Of a DNA stretch of 64,000 nucleotides, positions 42,155 to 53,808 are shown in pieces. The DNA is from DASRZM01 sp035686365 (GTDB lineage: Bacteria > Pseudomonadota > Gammaproteobacteria > Xanthomonadales > Xanthomonadaceae), in the NCBI GenBank assembly GCA_035686365.1, contig DASRZM010000077.1, positions 7,284-71,283 of the forward strand, read 5' to 3'. Every line of letters starts with the position of its first letter. Within the stretch, counting starts at the first letter, position 1. A model generated the notes under the pieces. The model was given only the letters and a program-made list of their open reading frames with translations, did no database searches and was not told where the DNA came from. Position numbers and translations under genes: made by a program.

Positions 42155-42160
42155 CTTATA
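42155..42160 (-). promoter_or_regulatory. -10-like TATAAG upstream of the helical-bundle gene
   Basis: TATAAG on the minus strand within an AT-rich patch (42150-42180) in otherwise GC-rich DNA. It predicts initiation near 42148 and a leader of about 77 bases. No good -35 hexamer is present, which would suit a stationary-phase sigma factor. Confidence 0.45.
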
Positions 42161-42256
42161 AAACAATGATGTGCCGCATATTCCTCAGGCGCAGGTCAAG
42201 GCGAATTGCCGGACGAGACCCCGGCATCGCCGCGCATTGCACGGCCCGAAACGACA

Positions 42257-42284
42257 GCGCCGGGCGGATCGCTCCGCCCGGCGC
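42257..42284 (-). terminator. Hairpin terminator after the cold-shock gene
   Basis: GCGCCGGGCGGA (42257-42268) pairs perfectly with TCCGCCCGGCGC (42273-42284), 22 bases after the cspA-like stop codon. There is no clear T tract, so termination may rely on stem strength. Confidence 0.65.
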
Positions 42285-42306
42285 GGTGGTGAGGCGGGCT
42301 TCGGCG

Positions 42307-42516
42307 TCAGACCGCGGTAACGTCCTCGGCCTGCAGGCCCTTCTGGCCCTCTACGACGCGGAAACTGACCTTCTGGCCCTCCTGGAGGGAGCGATGGCCG
42401 GTACCCTGGATCGCGCGGAAATGCACGAACACGTCGGGACCCGACTCCTGGCTGATGAACCCGAATCCCTTGGCGTCGTTGAACCACTTCACGGTGCCGA
42501 TCTGCTTGTCGGACAT
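42307..42516 (-). CDS. cspA: Cold-shock domain protein (CspA family)
   Basis: A 69-residue single cold-shock domain with both RNA-binding motifs, KGFGFI (RNP1) and DVFVHF (RNP2). It binds single-stranded RNA/DNA and melts mRNA structure. Start ATG 42516 has GGAG eight bases upstream. The leader is about 160 bases long, as in cold-inducible csp genes. No other csp gene is in the window, so the exact paralogue (constitutive or cold-induced) is not known. Confidence 0.96.
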   Translation of the reverse strand: MSDKQIGTVKWFNDAKGFGFISQESGPDVFVHFRAIQGTGHRSLQEGQKVSFRVVEGQKGLQAEDVTAV

Positions 42517-42713
42517 GGATGACTCCTTGCAAACACAAACATGCGGACGCCCCGACCCGGCGGTCGTCCAGTTCGCTGTCATGCAGGGACGTCAGGTACA
42601 GGATGGAGCGGCGGATCGATCCAACTTGGGATCACCGCGGCATCAAGTCACGACGCACAGTGACCCGGCACCAACAGCGACCGCAGCATAGCCCACGCCT
42701 GCACGGAAGTGAA
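42517..42713 (-). promoter_or_regulatory. cspA promoter and ~160-base untranslated leader
   Basis: On the minus strand TTCACT (42708-42713) and TATGCT (42685-42690) have a 17-base spacer. Initiation near 42678 gives a leader of about 161 bases, the length typical of cold-responsive csp mRNAs whose leader refolds at low temperature. The rest of the gap up to 42,837 is AT-richer (42,765-42,815) and holds no gene; it is downstream of the sensor-kinase stop at 42838. Confidence 0.6.
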
Positions 42714-42837
42714 TATCGGGTTCGGCCCGGCAATCCGGAGCCGCCGGCCGCTGTCGGACGCGATTTCCAGATATCGACGGATTATCTTTCAATATCAGCA
42801 TGTTGTAGCAGATCTCCGGGCACTCCATCGGGACCGC

Positions 42838-43991
42838 TCAGGCCATGTCGGTATCGACGCCGCCCCCCCGCCCCGCTGGTGCACCCTCGCCTTCGAGCGG
42901 CAGCTCGAAGGCGAAGACCGCCCCGCCCCCGGGCCGCTCCTCGTGCCACAGCTCCCCGCCCATCCGGCTCACATCCTGCTTGGCCAGCGCCAGCCCGAGT
43001 CCCGAGGAGTTCTCCTGCCCGGTCGGCTGCGAGGACAGTCGCACGAAGCGCTGGAACAGCTTCTTCTGGTCGGTGCGCGACAGGCCGGGGCCGCGGTCCA
43101 TCACCAGGACCCGTCCCATTCCCGGAGCGCCGGGGCCGGTGGAAACGGACACTTCTCCGCCCACGTGGGAGTACTTGATCGCGTTCGACAGCAGGTTGTC
43201 GAGCACGTGCATCACCGCCTCGTCGTCGGCGGCGACCGTCAGCGGATCCATGGCGTCGACCCGCAGGTCGATCTGCTTGGTCTCGGCCTGCAGGGCGAAA
43301 CGCTCCAGGGCGCGGCGCACGGCCTCGTCCAGCCGCATCGGTTCACGCCGGAGCTGGCGCAGCAGCTCGCCCTCTGCCCTGCGCTCCAGGTACCGGTTGA
43401 TGAACGAGAGCGCATCGTCGACGCTGGTCAGCACCACCTCGGCCAGGCGCTGGCACCGCTGCACGGAAGGCTCGTCCTTGGTGATCAGTTCGGCGGCCAG
43501 ACGGATGCCCGAAAGCGGGTTCTTCAGGTCATGCGCGACCAGCGAGGCCAGCTCCTCGCGCTCCTTGGCCACACGCGCGTAGTGGTCGCGGATCAGCTTC
43601 AGCTCCAGGTGCGTGCGCAGGCGCGCGATCAGCTCCTCGGTCATGAACGGCTTGGTCACGTAGTCGACCGCACCGGACTCGAACGCACGCACCAGGTGCT
43701 CGCGCTCGTGGGCAGCGGTGAGGAAGATCACCGGCACCTCGCTGGTCGCCGGGTCCGCGCGCAGGCGCCGGGCCAGCTCGAAGCCGTCGATTCCGGGCAT
43801 CATCATGTCCAGCAGGATCACGTCCGGCACCCGGACCGAGACGCGCGTGAGCGCCTTTTCGCCGCTCAGCGCGGGCATGACGTCGAAGCCGGCCTGGGTC
43901 AGCACGGTTCCGACCAGCCGCAGATTGGCCTCCTGGTCGTCGACGACCAGCACCACCGGGTCGCGGCCCATCAGCAGGGTCTTGATGCCTT

Positions 43992-43995
<4 letters not shown>
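42838..43995 (-). CDS. Receiver-histidine kinase protein
   Basis: A 385-residue soluble signalling protein. N-terminal receiver domain (about 12-130): acidic pair D19-D20, phosphoacceptor D63 (LLDMMMPG), and switch lysine K115 (VTKPF). Then a HisKA helix with H155 (LVAHDLKNPLSG) and a HATPase domain with N box DNLLSNAIKYSH near 250, MDRGPGLS and GLGLALAK. It is a receiver-kinase, so it can take a phosphate from a partner and also autophosphorylate. GTG 43995 overlaps the TGA of the upstream hybrid kinase. No DNA-binding domain is present; the output must lie elsewhere. Confidence 0.9.
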
Positions 43996-46166
<2,171 letters not shown>

Positions 46167-46403
46167 CGAGCGCTTCTGTGTAGTGTTTCGGAAAGGCGCG
46201 GACCGCCTCACCCGGCGGGTACCGCGGCCGAAAGCCGGCGTCACCGTACCGGAACGGTAGACAAGATCGCACTGCGCCGCAAGACGGTAGATGTATAGGA
46301 TCCGTGAGTATCCGGGCGCCCGATCACCGCCGGCGCACGGCGGTCGCGCGACCGCGCCCTGATAGACTGCCCCTGTCCACGCGCGCCCCGCAGGGAGAAG
46401 GCG

Positions 46404-47045
46404 ATGGTCCATGCGCCCCGAGTGCACTCGCAGCGCGAGGAGATCGCCAACGCGCTGACCCACGGCATCGGCGCGGTGGCCGCGATCGCCGGCGGTTCGG
46501 TGCTGATCACCCTCGCGGCCCTGTCGGGCGACGTCCGCCGCGTGGTCGGAGCCTCGGTGTTCGTTGCCGGCCTGGTCCTGCTGTACACGGCATCGACGCT
46601 GTACCACGCCATCCCGCACCCGCACATCAAGTCGCGGCTGCGGGTGTTCGACCACTGCGCCATCTTCGTGCTGATTGCCGGCACCTACACCCCGTTCACG
46701 CTGGTTGCTCTCCACGGCGGCTGGGGCTGGTCGCTGCTGGCGACGATCTGGACGCTCGCGGTCCTGGGGATCGTGCTGAAGCTGTTCGTCACCGGGCGCT
46801 TCCAGCGACTGTCCACACTGATCTATGTGGCCATGGGCTGGCTGGTCGTGATCGCTGCCGGACCGCTGGTCGACTCGCTGCCGTTCTGGAGCCTGTTCTG
46901 GCTCGTCGCCGGCGGCCTCTCCTACACCGCGGGAACGTTCTTCTACCACGCCCGTCGTCCGCGTTACGCACATGCGGTCTTCCACGGCTTCGTGCTGGGC
47001 GGCAGCACGATGCACTTCGTCGCGGTGTCGCTGCAGCTGCTCTGA
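46404..47045 (+). CDS. HlyIII/YqfA (PAQR-like) membrane protein
   Basis: A 213-residue protein with seven hydrophobic helices. Metal-ligand motifs of the CREST/PAQR superfamily are intact: STLYH near 64-68, FDHCAIFVLIAGTYTPF near 82-98 and a late HAVFHGFVLGGSTMHF. It is named hemolysin III, but most members are housekeeping membrane proteins or hydrolases with no shown lytic role. GGGAGAAGG precedes ATG 46404, and TAGACT near 46362 could be a -10 box. It is transcribed away from the sensor kinases. Confidence 0.9.
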   Translation: MVHAPRVHSQREEIANALTHGIGAVAAIAGGSVLITLAALSGDVRRVVGASVFVAGLVLLYTASTLYHAIPHPHIKSRLRVFDHCAIFVLIAGTYTPFTLVALHGGWGWSLLATIWTLAVLGIVLKLFVTGRFQRLSTLIYVAMGWLVVIAAGPLVDSLPFWSLFWLVAGGLSYTAGTFFYHARRPRYAHAVFHGFVLGGSTMHFVAVSLQLL

Positions 47046-47544
47046 GGCGTGACGGGGATCTGTTCGCGCCCTGAGCGCGGACGTGGGCTGCGGCTGCGAC
47101 ACTCCGGCGAGCGCCATCGCGTGCCGATCGCCGGCAACGCCGGCTCCTACAGGGCGACGACGATACGAAACGGTGGCGCGAAGACCGCGGGGCGGGGACG
47201 GTTTCCGGGGGCGTACGCGCCAGGGATGGCGCGTCCGCAGCCTACTTCGGATGTACTTGCGGCGGCCCCGGAAAGCGTCACCGGCCCGCGGGCCGGCCTA
47301 CGGAGCGAATGTGGCTTCGATGCGATGGTGCGGCAGGTCGATTGCGGACATGGGCCGCTCCCACGCGGCGTGGTCGGGACAAGAGCGAGAACGCGGGCGG
47401 ACACCGAAGGCGGAGAGGCGGCGGCAATGCCCCCACGTCAGGTCCAGCCCGGATCCGGACCCGCGACCGCATTTACACGCATGCGCGCCGCTCGGCAGCG
47501 CCGCGCGGAAGCGTGACGCACGTCACATTGCATTGCAGGCGGGT
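47046..47544. other. Gene-free gap with a small palindrome
   Basis: No coding region with family features was found. At 47,111-47,153 there is a GCCGGC-aac-GCCGGC palindrome followed by TCCTACAGG, like the TAGGAGC...GCCGGC interspersed repeats of many gammaproteobacteria. The rest is GC-rich spacer. The right part (47,500-47,540) lies just downstream of korB's stop; no strong terminator hairpin was seen. Confidence 0.55.
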
Positions 47545-48600
47545 TCACCGCAGGCGGTCGTTGATCTTCGCCAGCGCCTCGGCGCCGGGGCACAGTTCGG
47601 CCTCGCCAAGCCGGTTCAGCGGTGTGGTCACGGTGTCCAGGCGCCGGTGCAGGTCGCCGGCCTCCGGATCCACGTACAGCAGCCCGGTCACCACCTCGCC
47701 GCGCGCCTGGTGCGCGTGGACGTGGTCCATCGCCGCGATCGCATCGGTCGGGTCGTAGTCCGGCGCCAGCTTGCGCAGCCGCAGCCGGCTGCCGTCGTGC
47801 AGGTCCACCTCGATGCCCTCGCCCTCGCCGTAGTCGACCACGATCTCGGCCCGCGGCTCGATCACGTCGATGCGGTTCACCGCGGCGTTGTGCTCGCGCA
47901 CGTAGTCGTAGCTCTTGGTGCTGCCCGGGTGGTTGTTGAACGCCACGCAGGGACTGATTACGTCGAGCACGGCGGCGCCGCCGTGGCCGATGGCCGCCTT
48001 GATCAGCGGCACCAGCTGCGCCTTGTCGCCGGAGAAGCCGCGGGCGACGAAGGTGGCGCCGACCTGCAGCGCCAGCCCGATCAGGTCGATCGGCGCATCG
48101 GTATTGACCACGCCGCGCTTGGACGTGGAACCGGCATCGGCGGTGGCCGAGAACTGCCCCTTGGTGAGCCCGTACACGCCGTTGTTCTCGACGATGTAGA
48201 CCATCGCCACGCCGCGCCGGATCGCGTGCACGAACTGGCCCAGGCCGATCGAGGCCGAGTCGCCGTCGCCGGACACGCCCAGGTACAGCAGCTCGCGGTT
48301 GGCCAGGTTGGCGCCGGTGAGCACCGAGGGCATGCGGCCGTGCACGGTATTGAAGCCGTGCGAATTGCCCAGGAAGTAGTCCGGCGTCTTGGAACTGCAG
48401 CCGATGCCCGAGAGCTTGGCCAGCCGGTGCGGCTCGATGTCGAGCTCCCAGCAGGCCTGGATGATCGCCGCCGAGATCGAGTCGTGGCCGCAGCCCGCGC
48501 ACAGGGTCGAGATCTTTCCCTCGTAGTCGCGCCGCGTGTAGCCCACGCAGTTGCGTTGCAGCGAGGGGTGGTGCAGCGTCGGTTTCGCCAGGTAGGTCAT
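47545..48600 (-). CDS. korB: 2-oxoacid:ferredoxin oxidoreductase subunit beta
   Basis: A 351-residue thiamine-diphosphate subunit. LCAGCGH near 33-39 and GIGCSSK near 65, with a later cysteine in SPCVAFNNH near 220, are the [4Fe-4S] ligands. The ThDP motif is GVSGDGDSASIG near 108 through VENNGVYGLTKG near 138. With KorA it decarboxylates a 2-oxoacid (2-oxoglutarate or pyruvate) to the acyl-CoA and reduces ferredoxin. ATG 48600 overlaps the korA stop (ATGA). It is the last gene of a three-gene operon. Confidence 0.93.
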   Translation of the reverse strand: MTYLAKPTLHHPSLQRNCVGYTRRDYEGKISTLCAGCGHDSISAAIIQACWELDIEPHRLAKLSGIGCSSKTPDYFLGNSHGFNTVHGRMPSVLTGANLANRELLYLGVSGDGDSASIGLGQFVHAIRRGVAMVYIVENNGVYGLTKGQFSATADAGSTSKRGVVNTDAPIDLIGLALQVGATFVARGFSGDKAQLVPLIKAAIGHGGAAVLDVISPCVAFNNHPGSTKSYDYVREHNAAVNRIDVIEPRAEIVVDYGEGEGIEVDLHDGSRLRLRKLAPDYDPTDAIAAMDHVHAHQARGEVVTGLLYVDPEAGDLHRRLDTVTTPLNRLGEAELCPGAEALAKINDRLR

Positions 48601-50450
48601 GCCACGCGCTCGCGGTCGATGGGCACCACGTTCATGGCGCGCAGCTTCGAGGCGATCTCGCCTGCGATGAAGCGTGCGGTGATCGGCGTGCCGTCGTAGT
48701 GCAGCACCGGCACCAGCCGGGCCGGGTCGATGCCGAACTGTTCGATCAGCAGCGTGCGCAGCTGCGCGTCGCGGTTCTGCTCGACCACGCAGACGACCTC
48801 ATGGGCGCCGACGAACTCGGCCACGGAATCGGAAAACGGGTAGGCGCGCACGCGCAGGGCATCGATCGGCACGCGCTTGTGCTCGAGCGCCTGCAGCGCC
48901 TCGGCCATCGCCGGCGCCGTCGAGCCGAAATGGATCGCGCCGATCCGGGTCGGGCGCGAGGCGCGGTGCAGCACGGGCTGCGGCACCAGCGTCTTCGCGG
49001 TCTCGACCTTCTTCTGCAGCCGGTGCACGTTGTACAGGTAGTCCTCGCCCTTCTCCGAGTAGCGCGCGTAGGCGTCCCGCGTCGTACCGCGGGTGAAGAA
49101 ACTGCCGCGGGTGGGGTGGGTCCCCGGCCAGGTCCGGTAAGGGATGCCGTCGCCGTCCACGTCGAGGTAGCGGCCGAAGTCACGGCCGGCGTCCAGGTCC
49201 TGCGCGGTCATGATCTTGCCGCGGTCGAAACGGCGCTTCGGATCCCAGGCCAGCGGCGCGCACAGACGCGTGTTCATGCCGATGTCCAGGTCGCTCATGA
49301 GGAATACCGGTGTCTGCAGGCGGTCGGCCAGGTCCAGTGCATCGGCCGCGAAGGCGAAGCACTCGTGCGGGTCCTCGGGGAACAGCAGCACGTGCCGGGT
49401 GTCGCCATGCGAGGCCCAGGCGCAGGAAAGGACGTCGGCCTGCTGGGTGCGCGTGGGCATGCCGGTGGACGGGCCGCCGCGCTGCACGTCCACGATGGTC
49501 ACCGGGATCTCCGCGAAGTAGGCCAGGCCGATGAATTCGGTCATCAGCGACACCCCAGGCCCCGAGGTCGCGGTGAATGCACGCGCGCCGTTCCAGCCGG
49601 CGCCGACCACCACGCCGATCGATGCGATCTCGTCCTCGGCCTGGATCACGGCGTAGCGCTTGGCGCCGGTGTCCGGATCGGTGCGGAACTTTGCGCAGTA
49701 TCGTTCGAACGCCTCGGCCACCGAGGTCGAGGGAGTGATCGGATACCAGGCGCACACGGTGGCGCCGCCGTAGACGAAACCCAGCCCGGCCGCGCTGTTG
49801 CCGTCGATGAAGATGCGCTCGCCCACGGCCTCGGCGCGGCGCACGCGCAGGCCGATGGGCTGCAGCTTCGCCGCCGCCCACTCGTAGCCTAGCCGCAAAG
49901 CCTGCAGGTTGGGCTCGAGCAGCTTTTCCTTGCCGCGGTACTGCTCGCCGATCAGCGCCTCCACCACGTCGCGTTCGATGGCCAGCAGCGCGGCCAGCGC
50001 GCCGACATAGACGATGTTCTTGAACAACTGGCGCTGCTTCGGATCCGGAAAGTGCTGCGTGCACAGCGCCGTGAGCGGCACGCCCACGGCGGTGACATCG
50101 TCCCGGAACTTCGACGGCGGCAGCGGCTTGGTGGAATCGTGGAACAGGTAGCCGCCCGGCTCGAGCTCGGCCAGGTCGGCATCCCAGGTCTGCGGGTTCA
50201 TCTGCACCAGCAGGTCGACGCCGCCGCGACGGCCCAGGTGGCCGGCCTCCGAGACCCGGACCTCGTACCAGGTCGGCAGGCCCTGGATGTTGGACGGAAA
50301 GATGTTGCGCGGGCTCACCGGCACGCCCATGCGCAGCAGGCTGCGCGCGAACAGTTCATTGGCCGATGCGGAGCCGGAGCCATTGACGTTGGCGAACTTG
50401 ACGACGAAATCGTTGACGGCTTCGATGCGCGGGACGGTCGGCTTTTTCAT
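48597..50450 (-). CDS. korA: 2-oxoacid:ferredoxin oxidoreductase subunit alpha (fused gamma-alpha)
   Basis: A 617-residue protein. Residues 1-190 match the gamma domain (VNDFVVKFANVNGSGSASAN, a CoA/ThDP-associated fold) and 200-617 the alpha domain (CAWYPITPSTSVAEAFE, TATSGPGVSLMTEFIGLA, VQRGGPSTGMPTRTQQAD). The fused gamma-alpha arrangement is typical of KorA/OforA in aerobes. ATG 50450 follows immediately on the TAA of the oxidoreductase gene (no gap) and overlaps korB at its end. Which 2-oxoacid is used cannot be told from these motifs. Confidence 0.93.
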   Translation of the reverse strand: MKKPTVPRIEAVNDFVVKFANVNGSGSASANELFARSLLRMGVPVSPRNIFPSNIQGLPTWYEVRVSEAGHLGRRGGVDLLVQMNPQTWDADLAELEPGGYLFHDSTKPLPPSKFRDDVTAVGVPLTALCTQHFPDPKQRQLFKNIVYVGALAALLAIERDVVEALIGEQYRGKEKLLEPNLQALRLGYEWAAAKLQPIGLRVRRAEAVGERIFIDGNSAAGLGFVYGGATVCAWYPITPSTSVAEAFERYCAKFRTDPDTGAKRYAVIQAEDEIASIGVVVGAGWNGARAFTATSGPGVSLMTEFIGLAYFAEIPVTIVDVQRGGPSTGMPTRTQQADVLSCAWASHGDTRHVLLFPEDPHECFAFAADALDLADRLQTPVFLMSDLDIGMNTRLCAPLAWDPKRRFDRGKIMTAQDLDAGRDFGRYLDVDGDGIPYRTWPGTHPTRGSFFTRGTTRDAYARYSEKGEDYLYNVHRLQKKVETAKTLVPQPVLHRASRPTRIGAIHFGSTAPAMAEALQALEHKRVPIDALRVRAYPFSDSVAEFVGAHEVVCVVEQNRDAQLRTLLIEQFGIDPARLVPVLHYDGTPITARFIAGEIASKLRAMNVVPIDRERVA

Positions 50451-52289
50451 TTAGGCGACTTTCCTCTGCGGGGTGCGGCAGCCGCGGCCGGCACGGACGA
50501 AATCGATCGTGAATTTCTGCATGTCCCACGCCCCGGTCGGGCAGCGCTCGGCGCACAGGCCGCAGTGCAGGCAGACGTCTTCGTCCTTCACCATCACGCG
50601 CCCGGTCTTCAGCCTGTCGGACACGTACAGCGCCTGGTCCTCGCGCTGTGCGGGTGCACGCAGCCGCGTGCGCAGGTCGGCCTCCGCGCCGTTGGCGGTG
50701 AAGGTGATGCAGTCGGTCGGGCAGATGTCGACGCAGGCGTCGCACTCGATGCACTGGGCGGTGCTGAACACCGTCTGCACGTCGCAGTTGAGGCAGCGCT
50801 GCGCTTCCTTCCACGCGGTCTTCGCGTCGAAGCCGAGCTCGACCTCGACCTTGATGTTGCGCAGCACCTGGTTCACGTCGCGCCACGGCACCTTGTGACG
50901 CGGCTCGGGCGCCACCTCGTTGTCGTAGCTCCACTCGTGGATGCCCATCTTCTGCGACACCAGCGTCACGCCGCGCGCCGGACGCTCGTGCACGTCTTCG
51001 CCGTGCAGGTACTTGTCGATCGAGATCGCCGCCGCGTGTCCTTGCGCGACGGCCCAGATGATGTTCTTCGGGCCGAGCGCCGCGTCGCCGCCGAAGAACA
51101 CGTCGGGGCGGCTCGCCTGCAGGGTCGTCGCGTCGAGCACCGGCATGCCGTGCTCGTCGAAATCAATGCCGACGTTGCGCTCGATCCACGGGAAGGCGTT
51201 CTCCTGGCCCACGGCCACCAGCACCTCGTCGCAGTCGAACAGCTGCTCGGGCTCGCCGGTCGGCACGAGTTGCCGGCGCCCGCGCTCGTCGCGCACCGCG
51301 CGCACCTTGTCGAATCGCATGCCGGTGAGCTTGCCGTTGTCGTGCACGAAGGCCTTCGGCACCAGGCAGTCGAGGATCGGAATGCCTTCGTGGATCGCGT
51401 CTTCCTTCTCCCACGGCGACGCCTTCATCTCATCGAACGGCGAGCGCACGATGACCTTCACGTCGTCGCCGCCGAGGCGCCTGGACGTGCGGCAGCAGTC
51501 CATCGCGGTGTTGCCGCCGCCGAGCACGATGACCCGCCTGGCGATGCGCGTCGTGTGGCCGAACGACACCGACGCAAGCCAGTCGATGCCGATGTGGATG
51601 TGCGCCGCCGCCTCGTCGCGGCCGGGGATCGCGAGGTCGCGCCCGCGCGGCGCGCCGGAGCCGACGAACACCGCGTCCCAGTTCTCGGCCAGCAATTGCT
51701 GCATCGATTCGATGCGCACGCCGCCGCGAAACTCGGCGCCGAGCTTCAGCACATAACCGGTCTCTTCGTCGATCACCTCTTCGGGCAGCCGAAAGCGCGG
51801 GATCTGCGAGCGGATCATGCCGCCGGCCTTGGCGTCCGAGTCGAAGATCGTGACGTGGTAGCCGAGCGGCATCAGGTCGCGCGCCACCGTCAAAGACGCC
51901 GGCCCGCCACCGATGCAGGCGATCCGCTTGCCGTTCTTCACGAGCGCGGGGCGCGGCAGGCGCTGGGAGATGTCGTCCTTGAAATCGGCCGCGACCCGCT
52001 TCAGCCGACAAATCGCTACCGGCTCGGGTTTCGCGGTCTGCGCCTCCTCGACGCGCCCGCGGCGACAGGCCGGTTCGCAGGGCCGGTCGCAGGTGCGGCC
52101 GAGGATGCCGGGAAACACGTTGGATTCCCAGTTGACCATGTAGGCATCGGTGTAGCGGCCCGCCGCGATGAGCCGGATGTACTCCGGCACCGGCGTATGG
52201 GCCGGGCAGGCCCATTGGCAGTCGACCACCTTGTGAAAGTAGTCGGGATGGCGAACATCGGTGGGCTGCAATCTTCCCCCTTTCGGCAC
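50451..52289 (-). CDS. GltD-like FAD/NAD(P)H oxidoreductase with ferredoxin domain
   Basis: A 612-residue flavoprotein. N-terminal cysteines C24, C28, C67, C71, C75 (DCQWACPAHTP, CDRPCEPAC) are the cluster ligands of glutamate-synthase small-subunit-like proteins. FAD loop CIGGGPASLTVA near 122, NAD(P) loop VLGGGNTAMDCC near 255, and GDAALG near 390 follow. The C-terminus is a two-cluster ferredoxin domain (CIECDACVDICPTDC, CLHCGLCAERCPTGA). It probably moves electrons between NAD(P)H and the ferredoxin used by KorAB. The start is GTG 52289 with GAGG upstream; a TTG at 52271 is possible. Confidence 0.88.
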   Translation of the reverse strand: MPKGGRLQPTDVRHPDYFHKVVDCQWACPAHTPVPEYIRLIAAGRYTDAYMVNWESNVFPGILGRTCDRPCEPACRRGRVEEAQTAKPEPVAICRLKRVAADFKDDISQRLPRPALVKNGKRIACIGGGPASLTVARDLMPLGYHVTIFDSDAKAGGMIRSQIPRFRLPEEVIDEETGYVLKLGAEFRGGVRIESMQQLLAENWDAVFVGSGAPRGRDLAIPGRDEAAAHIHIGIDWLASVSFGHTTRIARRVIVLGGGNTAMDCCRTSRRLGGDDVKVIVRSPFDEMKASPWEKEDAIHEGIPILDCLVPKAFVHDNGKLTGMRFDKVRAVRDERGRRQLVPTGEPEQLFDCDEVLVAVGQENAFPWIERNVGIDFDEHGMPVLDATTLQASRPDVFFGGDAALGPKNIIWAVAQGHAAAISIDKYLHGEDVHERPARGVTLVSQKMGIHEWSYDNEVAPEPRHKVPWRDVNQVLRNIKVEVELGFDAKTAWKEAQRCLNCDVQTVFSTAQCIECDACVDICPTDCITFTANGAEADLRTRLRAPAQREDQALYVSDRLKTGRVMVKDEDVCLHCGLCAERCPTGAWDMQKFTIDFVRAGRGCRTPQRKVA

Positions 52290-52467
52290 CCGTGGCCTCG
52301 TGGGCCGGTGGGCGGGTCACGCAACAGTGGGAATGATGCTACCGCCGGATCGACATGCAGCCGCCAGGGTTTGCGCGAACTCAAACGTCATGCGAACTGC
52401 TGCGATGCAGCATCCGAAAGCTCAGCCAAGCGGCCGCCGCGGATCCGGCTTCGCCGGTCCGCTGGTG

Positions 52468-52497
52468 GCGCCCCCTCGGGGGGCGGCCGCAGGCCGT
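52468..52497 (-). terminator. Two GC hairpins downstream of fccB
   Basis: GCCCCC/GGGGGC near 52470-52484 and CGGCC/GGCCG at 52484-52496 form adjacent hairpins directly after the fccB stop (52506). They lie between fccB and the start of the Kor operon. No U tract is present. Confidence 0.55.
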
Positions 52498-52505
52498 AGG
52501 GGGGG

Positions 52506-53801
52506 TCACATCAGCATGTCGGCCCAGATCGTGCGGGCCCAGTTCCACGCATAGACACCTTCGAGCTCGTTCGGCGCCGGCGACACGCCGCCCGATCCGG
52601 CCACCGTCTTGAAGGTCTTCTCGGCCGCGACGTACTCGTGCACGCTCGCGACGTGGATCACGTTCCTCGCATCGACAAAGCTGTAGCAGGTGTTGCTCAG
52701 CATCGGCGCGGGATTGATCTCCCAGCCGCTGAGCTCGGCAACGATGGCGGCGGCCGCCACCTTGGCGTGGTTGTTCGCCATGTGCCCGCTCTTGGGCATC
52801 AATGGCGCGGACTGGACCGCGTCGCCGAGCACATGGATGTCTTTCGCCGCGGTCGATTCGAAGTTCAGGAAGTTCACATGGCACCAGCGCGCGTTCGCGT
52901 TCGCGAGGCCCGTCTGCACGGCGATCGCGCCGGCGCGCATGGCCGGCAGCACGTTGAGCACGTCGGCCTTCACCTCGTCGTGCAGCTCGAACTTCACGCT
53001 GCGTGTGGCCGGGTCGACCGACACCGCCTTGTGCTGTGGCCGGTACTCGACCATGCCGACGTAGCGCTCCGCCCACACCTTCTTGAACAGCGGCCCCTTC
53101 GACGTGACGTCGGGGTTGGCGTCGAGCACCAGCACCTTGGACCGCGGCTTGGCAGCCTTGAAATAGCTCGCGACCTGGCAGGCGCGCTCGTACGGACCGG
53201 GCGGGCAGCGGTACGGCGCCTCGGGGATCGTGATCGCGTAGACGCCGCCATCGGGCATCGCCTCGAGCTGGCGGCGCAGCGCCGCGGTTTCCGGGCCGGC
53301 CTTCCAGGCCTGCAGCATCGTGCCCTGGTCGTGCGCCGCCTTCAGGCCGGCGATGCCGTCGAACATCAGCTCGACACCGGGCGACAAGACCAGCTTGTCG
53401 TAGCGGACCGTCGCGCCCCCCGCCAGCGTCGCGGTCTTTGCGGCGGCATCGATGCGCGTCACGCTGTCCTTCACGACGGTCACGCCGTGCGCGCGGGCGA
53501 GGCCGGCGTATGGCGTGGTGATGTCGTCCATCGTGCGGCTGCCACCGAGCACGAGATTGGAGATCGGGCAGGACACGAAGCGCTCGTTCGGCTCGACCAG
53601 CACGACGTCGATCCGATACTGCGACAGCAGCCGCACGTACTTCGCCGCGGTCGCGCCGCCGTAGCCGCCGCCGACCACCAGCACCCGGGTCTTGTCCGGC
53701 GCTCGGCCGGCGGGGGCGGCGCAGCCGGCGAGTCCCACGGCAGCGAACGCCCCGGTGGCCGAGGCGGTCTTCAACAGCCAGTCACGACGCTGCAGGTTCA
53801 T
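52506..53801 (-). CDS. fccB: Flavocytochrome c sulfide dehydrogenase, flavoprotein subunit
   Basis: A 431-residue exported flavoprotein (FccB/SoxF family) that oxidises sulfide to sulfur, passing electrons to its cytochrome partner. The N-terminus has a twin-arginine signal (RRDWLLKTASATGAFAAVG) with a lipobox-like GLAGC. FAD loop VLVVGGGYGGATAAK near 38; redox cysteines occur in YRCPPGPYERACQ near 197 and in SNTCYSF near 368, as in FccB, whose two cysteines form the active-site disulfide. GTGAGG precedes ATG 53801. It lies seven bases after fccA. Confidence 0.93.
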   Translation of the reverse strand: MNLQRRDWLLKTASATGAFAAVGLAGCAAPAGRAPDKTRVLVVGGGYGGATAAKYVRLLSQYRIDVVLVEPNERFVSCPISNLVLGGSRTMDDITTPYAGLARAHGVTVVKDSVTRIDAAAKTATLAGGATVRYDKLVLSPGVELMFDGIAGLKAAHDQGTMLQAWKAGPETAALRRQLEAMPDGGVYAITIPEAPYRCPPGPYERACQVASYFKAAKPRSKVLVLDANPDVTSKGPLFKKVWAERYVGMVEYRPQHKAVSVDPATRSVKFELHDEVKADVLNVLPAMRAGAIAVQTGLANANARWCHVNFLNFESTAAKDIHVLGDAVQSAPLMPKSGHMANNHAKVAAAAIVAELSGWEINPAPMLSNTCYSFVDARNVIHVASVHEYVAAEKTFKTVAGSGGVSPAPNELEGVYAWNWARTIWADMLM

Positions 53802-53808
53802 CGCGGCC

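Noticed and set aside
46404..47045. True hemolysin
   Set aside because: The name hemolysin III is historical. The protein has the PAQR/CREST membrane fold and metal motifs, and nothing in the context suggests a secreted toxin.
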